NCBI GenBank assembly: GCA_017307285.1
Contig: JAFKFI010000061.1
Location: 73,803 to 137,802 of the forward strand
Length of the DNA stretch: 64,000 bases
Source: Alphaproteobacteria bacterium
GTDB lineage: Bacteria > Pseudomonadota > Alphaproteobacteria > Acetobacterales > Acetobacteraceae
Direction: 5' to 3'
Shown: positions 57,129 to 64,000 of the stretch, piece after piece
How the letters are laid out: every line of letters begins with the position of its first letter
How positions within the stretch are numbered: position 1 is the first letter of the stretch
Notes under the pieces: model-generated
Databases searched by the model: none
Told to the model about the DNA's origin: nothing
The model's input: the letters and a program-made list of their open reading frames with translations, nothing else
Made by a program: the position numbers and the translations under genes

Positions 57129-57890
57129 ATGATCCTGCGCGCGGTCGAGGCGGGCGAGGGGCCGTCACTCATTCTGCTGCACGGGTTGTTCGGCTCGGCG
57201 CAGAATTTTGCCACCGTGCAGCGGAAGTTTGCGAAGCGGTTCCGCTGCATCGCGCTCGACTTGCGCAATCATGGTGGCAGCCCGCACGATGCGGCGATGA
57301 GCTACGGTGGAATGGCCGTGGACGTGCTCGATACGCTTGCCGACCGTACTGCGCTGCCTGCCATGCTGGTCGGGCACTCGATGGGCGGCAAGGTGGCGAT
57401 GCGGCTGGCGTTGGATCGGCCCGACGCAACGCGCCGGCTGATCGTCGCCGATATCGCGCCGGTGCCCTACAGGCCCGCGTTCCGCGATCTGGCTGCCGCC
57501 ATGCAGGCGCTGCCGCTCACGCCGGGCCTGACTCGCGCGTCGGCTGACGCTCATCTCGCGGCCGCCGTTCCCGATCCGGGTTTGCGCGCGTTCCTGCTGC
57601 AAAATCTTCGCGTCGGCGCACAGCCGAGCTGGCGCATCGGTCTCGCGGAGATTGCCTCGGCGCTGCCCGTCATCGAGGGTTGGGACGCGCCGGACGGCGC
57701 GATGTATCCCGGCCCGACGCTGTTCGTCGCCGGCGCCCGCTCCGACTACATCCGCCCCGACCACCGCCCGGCCATCCGCGCGCTATTCCCGACGGCGCGT
57801 TTCGTCACCGTGAAGGACGCCGGGCACTGGGTCCACGCGGAGAATCCAGCGGGGTTCGTGGGAGTGGTTGAGGCGTTCTTATCCGCGTAG
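57129..57890 (+). CDS. Alpha/beta hydrolase (YbfF-like esterase)
   Basis: 253 residues. The oxyanion loop is LILLHGLFGSAQNFATVQR, the nucleophile is in VGHSMGGKVAMRLAL (Ser near residue 83), the acid in FVAGARSDYI, and the His in DAGHWVHAENP. It matches the esterase/thioesterase group of YbfF. Probably co-transcribed with the quinone reductase. Confidence 0.93.
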   Translation: MILRAVEAGEGPSLILLHGLFGSAQNFATVQRKFAKRFRCIALDLRNHGGSPHDAAMSYGGMAVDVLDTLADRTALPAMLVGHSMGGKVAMRLALDRPDATRRLIVADIAPVPYRPAFRDLAAAMQALPLTPGLTRASADAHLAAAVPDPGLRAFLLQNLRVGAQPSWRIGLAEIASALPVIEGWDAPDGAMYPGPTLFVAGARSDYIRPDHRPAIRALFPTARFVTVKDAGHWVHAENPAGFVGVVEAFLSA

Positions 57891-57911
57891 CCGTTCGCGG
57901 CGAGAGAGGTC

Positions 57912-58550
57912 TCAAGCTCGCGAAGCAGCCACCGCCGCCTGCCTTGCCTCGTCCGACGCCCGCCATAGATACCAGGCAGCGTAACTCCGCCACGGCGCCC
58001 AAGCTTGCCCGATCTCCGCCAGCTCGCGCGGCCGGGGCTGGGCGTCGAGCCCGTAGAGCACCCGGTAGCCCTCGCGCACCCCGAAATCGTCTACCGGGAG
58101 AATATCGACCCGCCCGAGGGTCCAGATCAGCAGCATCTCCACCGTCCAGCGGCCGACGCCGCGGATCGTGGTCAGCCGCTCGATCAATGTCTCGTCGGAG
58201 AGGCGAGCTGCGGCACGGCGGCTCGGTACCGTGCCATCTAGTGTGCGCGCGCAGATGTCGCGGATCGCGGCGATCTTGCCGAGCGAGAAGCCGCAGCCGC
58301 GCAATACTCCGTCCTCGGTGGCCAGCACCATCTCGGGCGTCGGGAAGGGGATGCCTGGATACAGGGCGACGAACCGCCCGAGGATCGCCTCGGCGGCGCG
58401 GCCGTGCAGTTGCTGATGAGCAATGGCACGGATCAGTGCCTCGTACGGACTGCGTCCGCGGTCGGGCGTGAGACGTGGACGGCCGATGCGGCCGATGAGC
58501 CCGGCAAACGCGGGGTCGAGCGAAAGATGGCGGACGGCCGTGGTGGACAT
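57912..58550 (-). CDS. DNA-3-methyladenine glycosylase II-type (HhH-GPD)
   Basis: 212 residues. The helix-hairpin-helix-GPD domain is clear: AIAHQQLHGRAAEAILGRF, LTTIRGVGRWTVEMLLIW (hairpin), and ILPVDDFGVREGYRVLYG with the catalytic Asp. It lacks the N-terminal AlkA domain and any Fe-S cluster, like short AlkA/Mag homologues. It excises alkylated bases. It converges with the hydrolase gene. Confidence 0.93.
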   Translation of the reverse strand: MSTTAVRHLSLDPAFAGLIGRIGRPRLTPDRGRSPYEALIRAIAHQQLHGRAAEAILGRFVALYPGIPFPTPEMVLATEDGVLRGCGFSLGKIAAIRDICARTLDGTVPSRRAAARLSDETLIERLTTIRGVGRWTVEMLLIWTLGRVDILPVDDFGVREGYRVLYGLDAQPRPRELAEIGQAWAPWRSYAAWYLWRASDEARQAAVAASRA

Positions 58551-58831
58551 GAAATCCGCTTATGGCCGGACTAGACGACATCGGCAATGCGCCCGCTCGA
58601 CTCCGAGGCGGAACGGCGAGGCGTTCAAAAAGACCGACACCGCCTGCTGCCGGAACACCTATTCTGATCCCCGAGCGGCCGGCGAGCGCCCTTAAGCGGG
58701 GGTCACGATGCTCCCCGGGTGCTAAGGAAGCGAGTGTAAGCTTTATTCACCGAGGCGAATTCGGATAACCTTGGTGCACTACGGGCGTTGATCGGCGAGT
58801 GACGGCGTTCCGTTCCTGAGTGCGAGGCCCC

Positions 58832-59047
58832 ATGCGCCAGGTACATTCCTGGTTCGACGACGTCGAGGAGGGGCGGAAGGCGGCGGACCGGCAGACCGCG
58901 AGCCTCGGTGGCTTGGCCATCGCCTTGTTCTTGGTGGTCATCGGGCTGTTCCTGGTGCGCCATCTGCACGCCACGTCGGTGCTGGAGGATTGCCTGCTGT
59001 CCGGGCGCGCCAATTGCGTCGTGATCGCGCCATCCCTGCAATTTTGA
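58832..59047 (+). CDS. Small single-span membrane protein, hypothetical
   Basis: 71 residues from ATG 58832 (ATG 58820 would add 4). A charged N-terminus (SWFDDVEEGRKAADRQ) precedes one membrane segment (LGGLAIALFLVVIGLFLVR). The short periplasmic tail has two cysteines (EDCLLSGRANC). No family recognised. The 281-base gap before it contains no other visible gene. Coding is supported by composition and the clean membrane pattern only. Confidence 0.6.
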   Translation: MRQVHSWFDDVEEGRKAADRQTASLGGLAIALFLVVIGLFLVRHLHATSVLEDCLLSGRANCVVIAPSLQF

Positions 59048-59251
59048 TGAGAAGAGGCGGAACGGACGCCGGGCCGCGTCCAATGGCCGGCCGATCCTCG
59101 ATGCGTCTCTGGCACGAACTGCGGAATGGCGGAGCAAGGTGTTATCTCATCCCGCCTCCCGCATTCCATGCCGGTTTGCTGCGCCTCTCTCCTGGCCGCT
59201 GGCCGCGGCTGCATGTTCGCGTGCCTCGTCCGTCGCGTGACGTCCGCCCGG
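59048..59251. other. 204-base gap without recognised gene
   Basis: Nothing coding or structured was recognised between the small membrane protein and the end of the MarR gene; short open frames here have no domain or composition support. Confidence 0.5.
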
Positions 59252-59674
59252 TTATGCGGTCTCCTCGAACCGGCTGAGTAGGGCAAGTAAGGTCGGGCGG
59301 ATGGCACCGAGCTCCCGCAGGTGCTCGGCCGACAGGCCATCCAGGATGTTTTCGGCCTGGCCGGTCAGCGTGACCTGCACGCGGCGGTGGTCCTGAGGGT
59401 CCGTCGTCCGTTCCACCATCCCGAGCTGGACGAGGCGATCGACCAGCTCGGCGGCGCTGTGCGGGCGGATCATTAGCGAGCCTGCGATCTCGCCGATGGT
59501 CGCCGTCTCGCGGCCAGGCGCCCCCTTGATGACCAGCAATACCTGATGCTGCTGGGGCGTAAGCCCCGTCTTGCGCGCGGCGGCGGCGCTGAACGCGGTG
59601 AAGGCGCGCAGCGCCTGCCGGAAGCCGGCCAGGGCCTCGTAATCCGCCTTCCGCAACCTTCGCTCGTCACGCAT
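59252..59674 (-). CDS. MarR-family transcriptional regulator
   Basis: 140 residues. The winged helix (about 30-115) includes LTPQQHQVLLVIKGAPG, TIGEIAGSLMIRPHSAAELV (recognition helix) and VERTTDPQDHRRVQVTLT (wing with the conserved D/R). It is divergent from a ClC-type channel gene with only 85 bases between, where a palindrome lies midway. Autoregulation and control of the channel gene are inferred. Confidence 0.93.
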   Translation of the reverse strand: MRDERRLRKADYEALAGFRQALRAFTAFSAAAARKTGLTPQQHQVLLVIKGAPGRETATIGEIAGSLMIRPHSAAELVDRLVQLGMVERTTDPQDHRRVQVTLTGQAENILDGLSAEHLRELGAIRPTLLALLSRFEETA

Positions 59675-59704
59675 GTCAGATGACACTCCCAAGTGACTCG
59701 TCTC

Positions 59705-59723
59705 TATGTCGCACTGCGATATA
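59705..59723. promoter_or_regulatory. Probable MarR-type operator
   Basis: tatgtcgcactgcgatata: arms TATGTCGC and GCGATATA around ACT, seven of eight positions symmetric. Its size and place halfway between two divergent starts fit a MarR dimer site. Confidence 0.55.
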
Positions 59724-59759
59724 TACCCCCAAGCTCCCGCAGAATGGACCTGTTCCGAT

Positions 59760-61586
59760 ATGTCTCAACCCTCAGCCCCTCACCGCACGCCCAGACTGGG
59801 CGATTTCACGACAGGTCCCCGCGTCCTGCTGCTCGCCGTTATGGCGATCTTGGTCGGCAGTGCGGCCGTGGTCACTGCCTGGGCGCTCATCGCCCTCATC
59901 GCATTGGTCACGAATATTGCCTATCTCGGCCGATTCTCCTTCGTCACCCATCCTATTGATATCACGGTGTTGGGTTATGCCTCGGTGGCGGTTCCCGTCG
60001 TCGGCTGCCTGATCGTCGGGCTGATGGCGCGCTATGGCTCGGAAAAGATCCGGGGGCACGGCATTCCGGAGGCGATGGAGGCCATCCTCATCGGGCAGAG
60101 CCGTATCCAGCCCAAGGTGGCGGTGCTCAAGCCGCTGTCCTCGGCCATTTCGATCGGCACTGGTGGCCCGTTCGGTGCCGAAGGCCCGATTATCATGACC
60201 GGCGGCGCCCTCGGGTCGCTGTTCGCGCAATGCTTCAACATGAGTGCCGCCGAGCGCAAGACGCTGCTGGTCGCTGGCGCCGCCGCCGGCATGACGGCGG
60301 TGTTCGGCACACCGATCGCCTCTGTTCTGCTCGCGGTCGAGTTGCTGCTGTTCGAGTGGAAGCCACGGAGCTTCATCCCTGTCCTGGCCGCGTGTCTCGC
60401 CGCGGCGGTGGAGCGCGGCTGGCTGCTGCCTGCCTCGCCCCTGTTCGCCCACGCCGGCGCGATGGCGCTGACGCCGGCCACCCTGCTGGCCTGCTGCGCG
60501 CTAGGCCTCGCTTGTGGCCTCGGCTCGGGCCTGCTGACCGCGATGGTCTACGCAGCCGAGGATGCGTTCGGCAAACTCCCGATCCACTGGATGTTCTGGC
60601 CGGCGATCGGCGGCGTCGTGGTGGGTGTGGGCGGCCTGATCGAACCGCACGCGCTCGGCGTCGGCTACGACAACATCGCCCGCCTGCTATCGGGCTCGAT
60701 ACCGACCGAGGGGGTGCTGCGCCTGATGATCGTGAAAGCGGTGATCTGGTCGATCGCACTCGGGTCCGGCACCTCGGGCGGCGTGTTGGCGCCGCTGCTC
60801 ATCATGGGCGGCGCGCTCGGCGCGCTATCCGGGCTGGTGCTGCCGCATGCCGGGGTCGGCGATTGGGCATTAATCGGGATGGCGGCGATCATGGGCGGCA
60901 CCATGCGCGCTCCGCTCACCTCGACCATGTTCGCCGTCGAACTGACCGGTGCGTCCGGAATGCTGGTGCCGCTGATTGCCGCCTGCGGCGTAAGCTACGC
61001 CGTGACGGTGCTGCTGCTGCGGCGGTCCATCCTCACCGAGAAAGTGGTCCGGCGTGGGCACCAGCTGATGCGCGAATACAACGTCGACCCGCTCGATCTC
61101 GCCAGCGTATCGGATGTGATGGTGTCGCGTGTGGATACCTTGCCGGCGGCGACGACGGTTGCCGACGCCGTCGAGTTCTTCAGCGCCGACCTGCCGCGCC
61201 ACAAGGCCTACCCCGTGGTGGACGAGGCGGGCCGGCCGGTGGCCATGCTCTCGCGCGCCGACGTGCTGCATTTCACCCGCGACACGAGCCGGGATGAGGC
61301 CACTCTCGCCGAGGCGCTGGCAGGGCGACGCATGGTGACCGGCACGCCCGAGGAGCCCGTCTCCTCGCTGGTCGAGAAGATGGTGCGCGACGGAGCCGGC
61401 CGGGTGCCCGTCGTGCGATCGGAGGACGGGGTGCTGGTGGGCATCGTCGCGCGGAAGGATCTGTTGCGGGTCCGTGCCCGCCGGCTGGCCGAGGAACGCG
61501 ACAGGCGGGCGTATTTCGGCTTGCGCCAGGCGCGCATCGCGGCCCGCCGCAGAAACCGCCTCAAAGCAACCCAGCGGCAATGTTGA
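59760..61586 (+). CDS. ClC-family chloride channel/transporter with CBS domains
   Basis: 608 residues. The ClC core (about 20-440) has many membrane helices. It includes GTGGPFGAEGPIIMTGGALG, with the gating Glu of the GxEGP motif, GTSGGVLAPLLIMGGALG, and GGTMRAPLTSTMFAVELTG. The pair of C-terminal CBS domains (about 460-590, VSDVMVSRVDTLPAATTV, RVPVVRSEDGVLVGIVARKD) may sense nucleotides. It moves chloride, fluoride or nitrate-like anions; the ion cannot be told. ATG 59760 was chosen over the upstream frame. The last 26 bases overlap the convergent DUF1345 gene. Confidence 0.94.
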   Translation: MSQPSAPHRTPRLGDFTTGPRVLLLAVMAILVGSAAVVTAWALIALIALVTNIAYLGRFSFVTHPIDITVLGYASVAVPVVGCLIVGLMARYGSEKIRGHGIPEAMEAILIGQSRIQPKVAVLKPLSSAISIGTGGPFGAEGPIIMTGGALGSLFAQCFNMSAAERKTLLVAGAAAGMTAVFGTPIASVLLAVELLLFEWKPRSFIPVLAACLAAAVERGWLLPASPLFAHAGAMALTPATLLACCALGLACGLGSGLLTAMVYAAEDAFGKLPIHWMFWPAIGGVVVGVGGLIEPHALGVGYDNIARLLSGSIPTEGVLRLMIVKAVIWSIALGSGTSGGVLAPLLIMGGALGALSGLVLPHAGVGDWALIGMAAIMGGTMRAPLTSTMFAVELTGASGMLVPLIAACGVSYAVTVLLLRRSILTEKVVRRGHQLMREYNVDPLDLASVSDVMVSRVDTLPAATTVADAVEFFSADLPRHKAYPVVDEAGRPVAMLSRADVLHFTRDTSRDEATLAEALAGRRMVTGTPEEPVSSLVEKMVRDGAGRVPVVRSEDGVLVGIVARKDLLRVRARRLAEERDRRAYFGLRQARIAARRRNRLKATQRQC

Positions 61587-62244
61587 CGGTCAGCGCCAGG
61601 ATGATCGTGTTGAACAGAAAGCTCAGCAGCCCATGTACGGTGGCGAGCCGGCGGAATTTCCGCGAGGTAATCTGCACGTCCGAGACCTGGAAGGTCATGC
61701 CGAGCACCAGCGAGAAATACATGAAATCCAGGTAGTCGGGCTGCTCCTCGCCGGGAAATTGCAAACCGCCATCCACCTTTGCGCTGCTTGACGGTGCCTC
61801 GTAATACTCGTGGGCGTAGCGGAATGCGAAGGTGGTGTGGGTCATCATCCACGAGACCAGCAGGGTGATCGCGACGAGGAAGACGTGCAGCCCCTTTTGT
61901 GCGGTCGGCAGATCCTTGGAGTTGGAGAACTCGCCGACGATGGCGACGAAGCTGAAACCGGTTGCCGCCATTGTCAGCCAGAAGATGGTCCACTCGCCCT
62001 CCTGCTGGCGCTCCGCGTCGATCCGCATTCGGCTCGCGCGCTCGGTGGTGAACAGGAAGGCGGAGAGGGCGAGGAATACGAGCACCCCGACATCCCAGGC
62101 GATCACAGCGCGGGTCTGCTGGCTCATCGTGCGGGGTAGCAACGGGTAGGTGACGGCACCGCACAGCACGCCCGTCAAAAGCCGCCGATGCGCCGCAGCG
62201 ACGCGCCATGTCCAGACGAGCGGGCGATGTACCCGGAGCGGCAT
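61561..62244 (-). CDS. DUF1345 family membrane protein
   Basis: 227 residues with five hydrophobic segments: RLLTGVLCGAVTYPLLP, VIAWDVGVLVFLALSAFLF, IFWLTMAATGFSFVAIVG, HVFLVAITLLVSWMMTHTTF and LLSFLFNTIILALTVNIAAG. The DYLDFMYFSLVLGMTFQVSD stretch is diagnostic of DUF1345. Function unknown. It begins 6 bases after the stop of the M20 peptidase, so the two are likely co-transcribed. Confidence 0.9.
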   Translation of the reverse strand: MPLRVHRPLVWTWRVAAAHRRLLTGVLCGAVTYPLLPRTMSQQTRAVIAWDVGVLVFLALSAFLFTTERASRMRIDAERQQEGEWTIFWLTMAATGFSFVAIVGEFSNSKDLPTAQKGLHVFLVAITLLVSWMMTHTTFAFRYAHEYYEAPSSSAKVDGGLQFPGEEQPDYLDFMYFSLVLGMTFQVSDVQITSRKFRRLATVHGLLSFLFNTIILALTVNIAAGLL

Positions 62245-62249
62245 TGCCC

Positions 62250-63380
62250 TCAGTCGAGCGTGGCGAGCAGCCCGGCGAGCAGGCGAGTCCGCCGCGCCAT
62301 GCTGTCGACGACGATGTGCTCGTCGAGCGTATGCGCTCCGGCGCCCGCGACGCCCAGTCCGTCCAACGTGGCAATCCCCATCGCGCCGGTGAAATTGCCG
62401 TCCGAGCCGCCACCCGAGCTCTGTGGCGGGATAGCGAAGCCGAGCGAGCGGGCGATGGCGTTAGCCTTTTCGTAGAGCGCCATCGTGCGCCCATCCGGCT
62501 CCCAGACCGGCCGGGTGACGCCGCGCGTCACCTTGAATTGCACGTCGTTGGATGAGGCGGCGAGTGCGAGCATGCGCGCCACGCCGCGGTCGAGATCCTC
62601 CTGCCGCTTGGCCATGCTCAGCGCCTCGCCGGTGCAGGTTGTCGAGACGCAGTTGACCCATTGGCCGCCGTGGATCACGCCGACGCTGAACGTGCAGTCC
62701 TCGGTCGTCATGTCCTCGATCTCGACGATCTTGCGCGCCATTTCCTTGATCGCCGAGCGCCCCTCCGCGAGCCGGGCGCCGGCGTGGCTTGGCCGGCCGA
62801 TGGCCTCGAGGTTGAAGCGGGCGATCGCATAGCGCCCCGTCACCACGCCGCCATCCGGCCGCGCCGGCTCGGGCACCAGCACATAGCGGTGCCGCGCGGC
62901 CTCGGCCTCGATCAGGTCGCGGGTGCTCGGGCTGCCGACCTCCTCGTCGCTGGTCAGCAGATAGGTAATCGGCAGCGGAGTCGTCTGCCCGGCGCGGGCC
63001 AGCTGGCGGATCGCTTCGAGCGCGATGTAGTTGCCGCCCTTCATGTCGAGGATGCCCGGCCCCCAGCAGCGCCCGCCCTCGCGCCGCCACGGCAGTTTTT
63101 CCAGGGTGCCGACCGGATGCACCGTATCGAGATGGCCCATCACCAGCACGCCCGGCTCGTTCGGCGTCGGATGGGGGAAGGTGGCGCGTACGCAATCGCC
63201 GAACCCCATGCGGCCGGCAATGCGCTCGATCCGCGCGCCCGCGATAACGAGGTCGCGCGAGGCAATGTCCATGACGCGGTTGACGGTGGCCGCATCCCAA
63301 GTGGGGCTTTCGCACTCCACCCAGGGACGTAGCCCGTCCAGCATGGCGTCGGGGTCGACGGGGAGGGCGCTCAAGTCCAT
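62250..63380 (-). CDS. M20-family metallopeptidase (carboxypeptidase G2-like)
   Basis: 376 residues. Zinc ligands are in LVMGHLDTVHPVG, GPGILDMKGGN, LLTSDEEVGSPSTRD and the late SGGGSDGNFTGAMG. The lid domain (about 180-295) has GRPSHAGARLAEGRSAIKEM. The family hydrolyses C-terminal glutamate or other amide bonds. No signal peptide, so cytoplasmic. The nucleoside hydrolase lies 10 bases upstream. Confidence 0.93.
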   Translation of the reverse strand: MDLSALPVDPDAMLDGLRPWVECESPTWDAATVNRVMDIASRDLVIAGARIERIAGRMGFGDCVRATFPHPTPNEPGVLVMGHLDTVHPVGTLEKLPWRREGGRCWGPGILDMKGGNYIALEAIRQLARAGQTTPLPITYLLTSDEEVGSPSTRDLIEAEAARHRYVLVPEPARPDGGVVTGRYAIARFNLEAIGRPSHAGARLAEGRSAIKEMARKIVEIEDMTTEDCTFSVGVIHGGQWVNCVSTTCTGEALSMAKRQEDLDRGVARMLALAASSNDVQFKVTRGVTRPVWEPDGRTMALYEKANAIARSLGFAIPPQSSGGGSDGNFTGAMGIATLDGLGVAGAGAHTLDEHIVVDSMARRTRLLAGLLATLD

Positions 63381-63390
63381 GTGGTCTCCT

Positions 63391-64000
63391 TCAGGGAAGG
63401 GCGGCCAGGCGGTCGCCCAGCAGCGCGAAGAAACCGTCCGCGTCCAGGGTCTCCAGCACGGCCGCGTTCGGTGCGAGGCCGCTGCGGTCCCAACGGTCGA
63501 TGATCGTGCGGCCGCGATTGGGTCCGGGCACCAAATCTACCAGGACCGGGCACGCCCGCGTGGTGAACAGCTCCGGCCGCAGTAGCCAGGCGATGGTGCA
63601 GGGATCGTGCAGCGCGAAACCAAGCCCGCCGAAGCGCCGCGAGCGCGGCACACTGTCGAGGATGTCGCATGCCGTACGCAGGCAGGCTCCGCCCCCACGA
63701 GCCCGCAGGGCGGCGATCCGCGCATCGGTAACCAGTGCGTGCGCGGTCAGCTCCAGCGGCGCGAGCACGAGCGGCCGGTCGCAGGCGAGCAGAACGGCGA
63801 ACGCCTCGGGATCGTTCCAGACGTTGAACTCGGCCGACGGCGTGGTGTTTCCCTCGCCCCAGGAACCTGCCATCAGCACGATCTCGGCGATCTTCGCTGC
63901 GAGCGGCGGCTCGGTGATGAGCGCCAGCGCGATATTCGTCACCGGCCCGATGCCGACCAGCGTGACGGGTTCCGCCGCTTTGCGCAGGATGTCACGGATC
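63391..64000 (-). CDS. Nucleoside hydrolase (partial, N-terminus off window)
   Basis: The frame enters from the right edge and covers about 202 C-terminal codons. VTLVGIGPVTNIALAL is the conserved IUNH segment. VLMAGSWGEGNTTPSAEFNV(WNDPEAF) and FALHDPCTIAWLL with the Asp/His calcium-site region match inosine-uridine preferring hydrolases. It cleaves ribonucleosides to base and ribose. The N-terminal DTDxGxDD motif is outside the window. It precedes the M20 gene by 10 bases. Confidence 0.9.
   Translation of the reverse strand, partial: IRDILRKAAEPVTLVGIGPVTNIALALITEPPLAAKIAEIVLMAGSWGEGNTTPSAEFNVWNDPEAFAVLLACDRPLVLAPLELTAHALVTDARIAALRARGGGACLRTACDILDSVPRSRRFGGLGFALHDPCTIAWLLRPELFTTRACPVLVDLVPGPNRGRTIIDRWDRSGLAPNAAVLETLDADGFFALLGDRLAALP

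Overview
The window is a GC-rich chromosomal segment of an alphaproteobacterium. Gene order, protein families and lifestyle markers fit Rhodospirillales, most likely Acetobacteraceae: rpmH-rnpA-yidD-yidC-engB-argB, dapD-dapE, truA-fmt-def, rnd-kdsD-lptC-lptA-lptB-rpoN-hpf, an NDUFA9-like complex I protein, and Hsp20 next to DUF1150. The species is not determined. Almost all sequence is coding. Genes are packed with many 1-8 base stop/start overlaps, and there is no prophage, CRISPR array or intact mobile element.

Layout. 1-2880 (minus): a patatin-like lipase cut by the window edge, then a TVP38/VTT membrane protein coupled to a flavin disulfide-type oxidoreductase. 2935-7255 (plus): a strong promoter followed by rpmH, rnpA, yidD, yidC, engB and argB. 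7278-9895 (minus): a coupled GGDEF/DUF2336 pair. 9930-12497 (plus): dapD, dapE and a membrane protein. 12478-14739 (minus): def-fmt-truA. 14878-15754: Hsp20 and DUF1150. 15755-16199: a decayed IS630-type transposase. 16200-22757 (minus): hpf, rpoN, lptBAC, kdsD, rnd and a tRNA-Leu(CAG). 22951-30120 (plus): an NDUFA9-like protein and glutamate synthase gltD-gltB.

From 30221 to 44756 the window turns towards glycans. It holds an 889-residue multidomain glycosyltransferase, a GT4 and a GT9 transferase, thrS-infC, a GT4/polysaccharide-deacetylase fusion and a CMAH-like metallo-hydrolase, with a GST, a TPR protein, a sugar-nucleotide-type SDR and an esterase between them. From 44873 to 48805 are small oxidoreductase, VOC, ABM, regulator, peptidoglycan-binding and thioesterase genes. 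48806-55587 is a leucine/isovalerate catabolic block: ivd-mccB-mccA, with a divergent acyl-CoA ligase. 55621-64000 holds mixed metabolism: cupin, quinone reductase, hydrolase, AlkA-like glycosylase, a small membrane protein, a MarR/ClC divergent pair, DUF1345, an M20 peptidase and a partial nucleoside hydrolase.

No clearly new defence or mobile system is visible. The observations most worth a second look are the likely AUA start of infC with its own ideal Shine-Dalgarno, the probable CUG start of engB, the IS630 scar where ptsN would be expected, a 35-base-arm palindrome inside the ivd-mcc operon, the two unusual glycan-enzyme fusions with the adjacent CMAH-like protein, and a neat operator-like palindrome between marR and the ClC gene.
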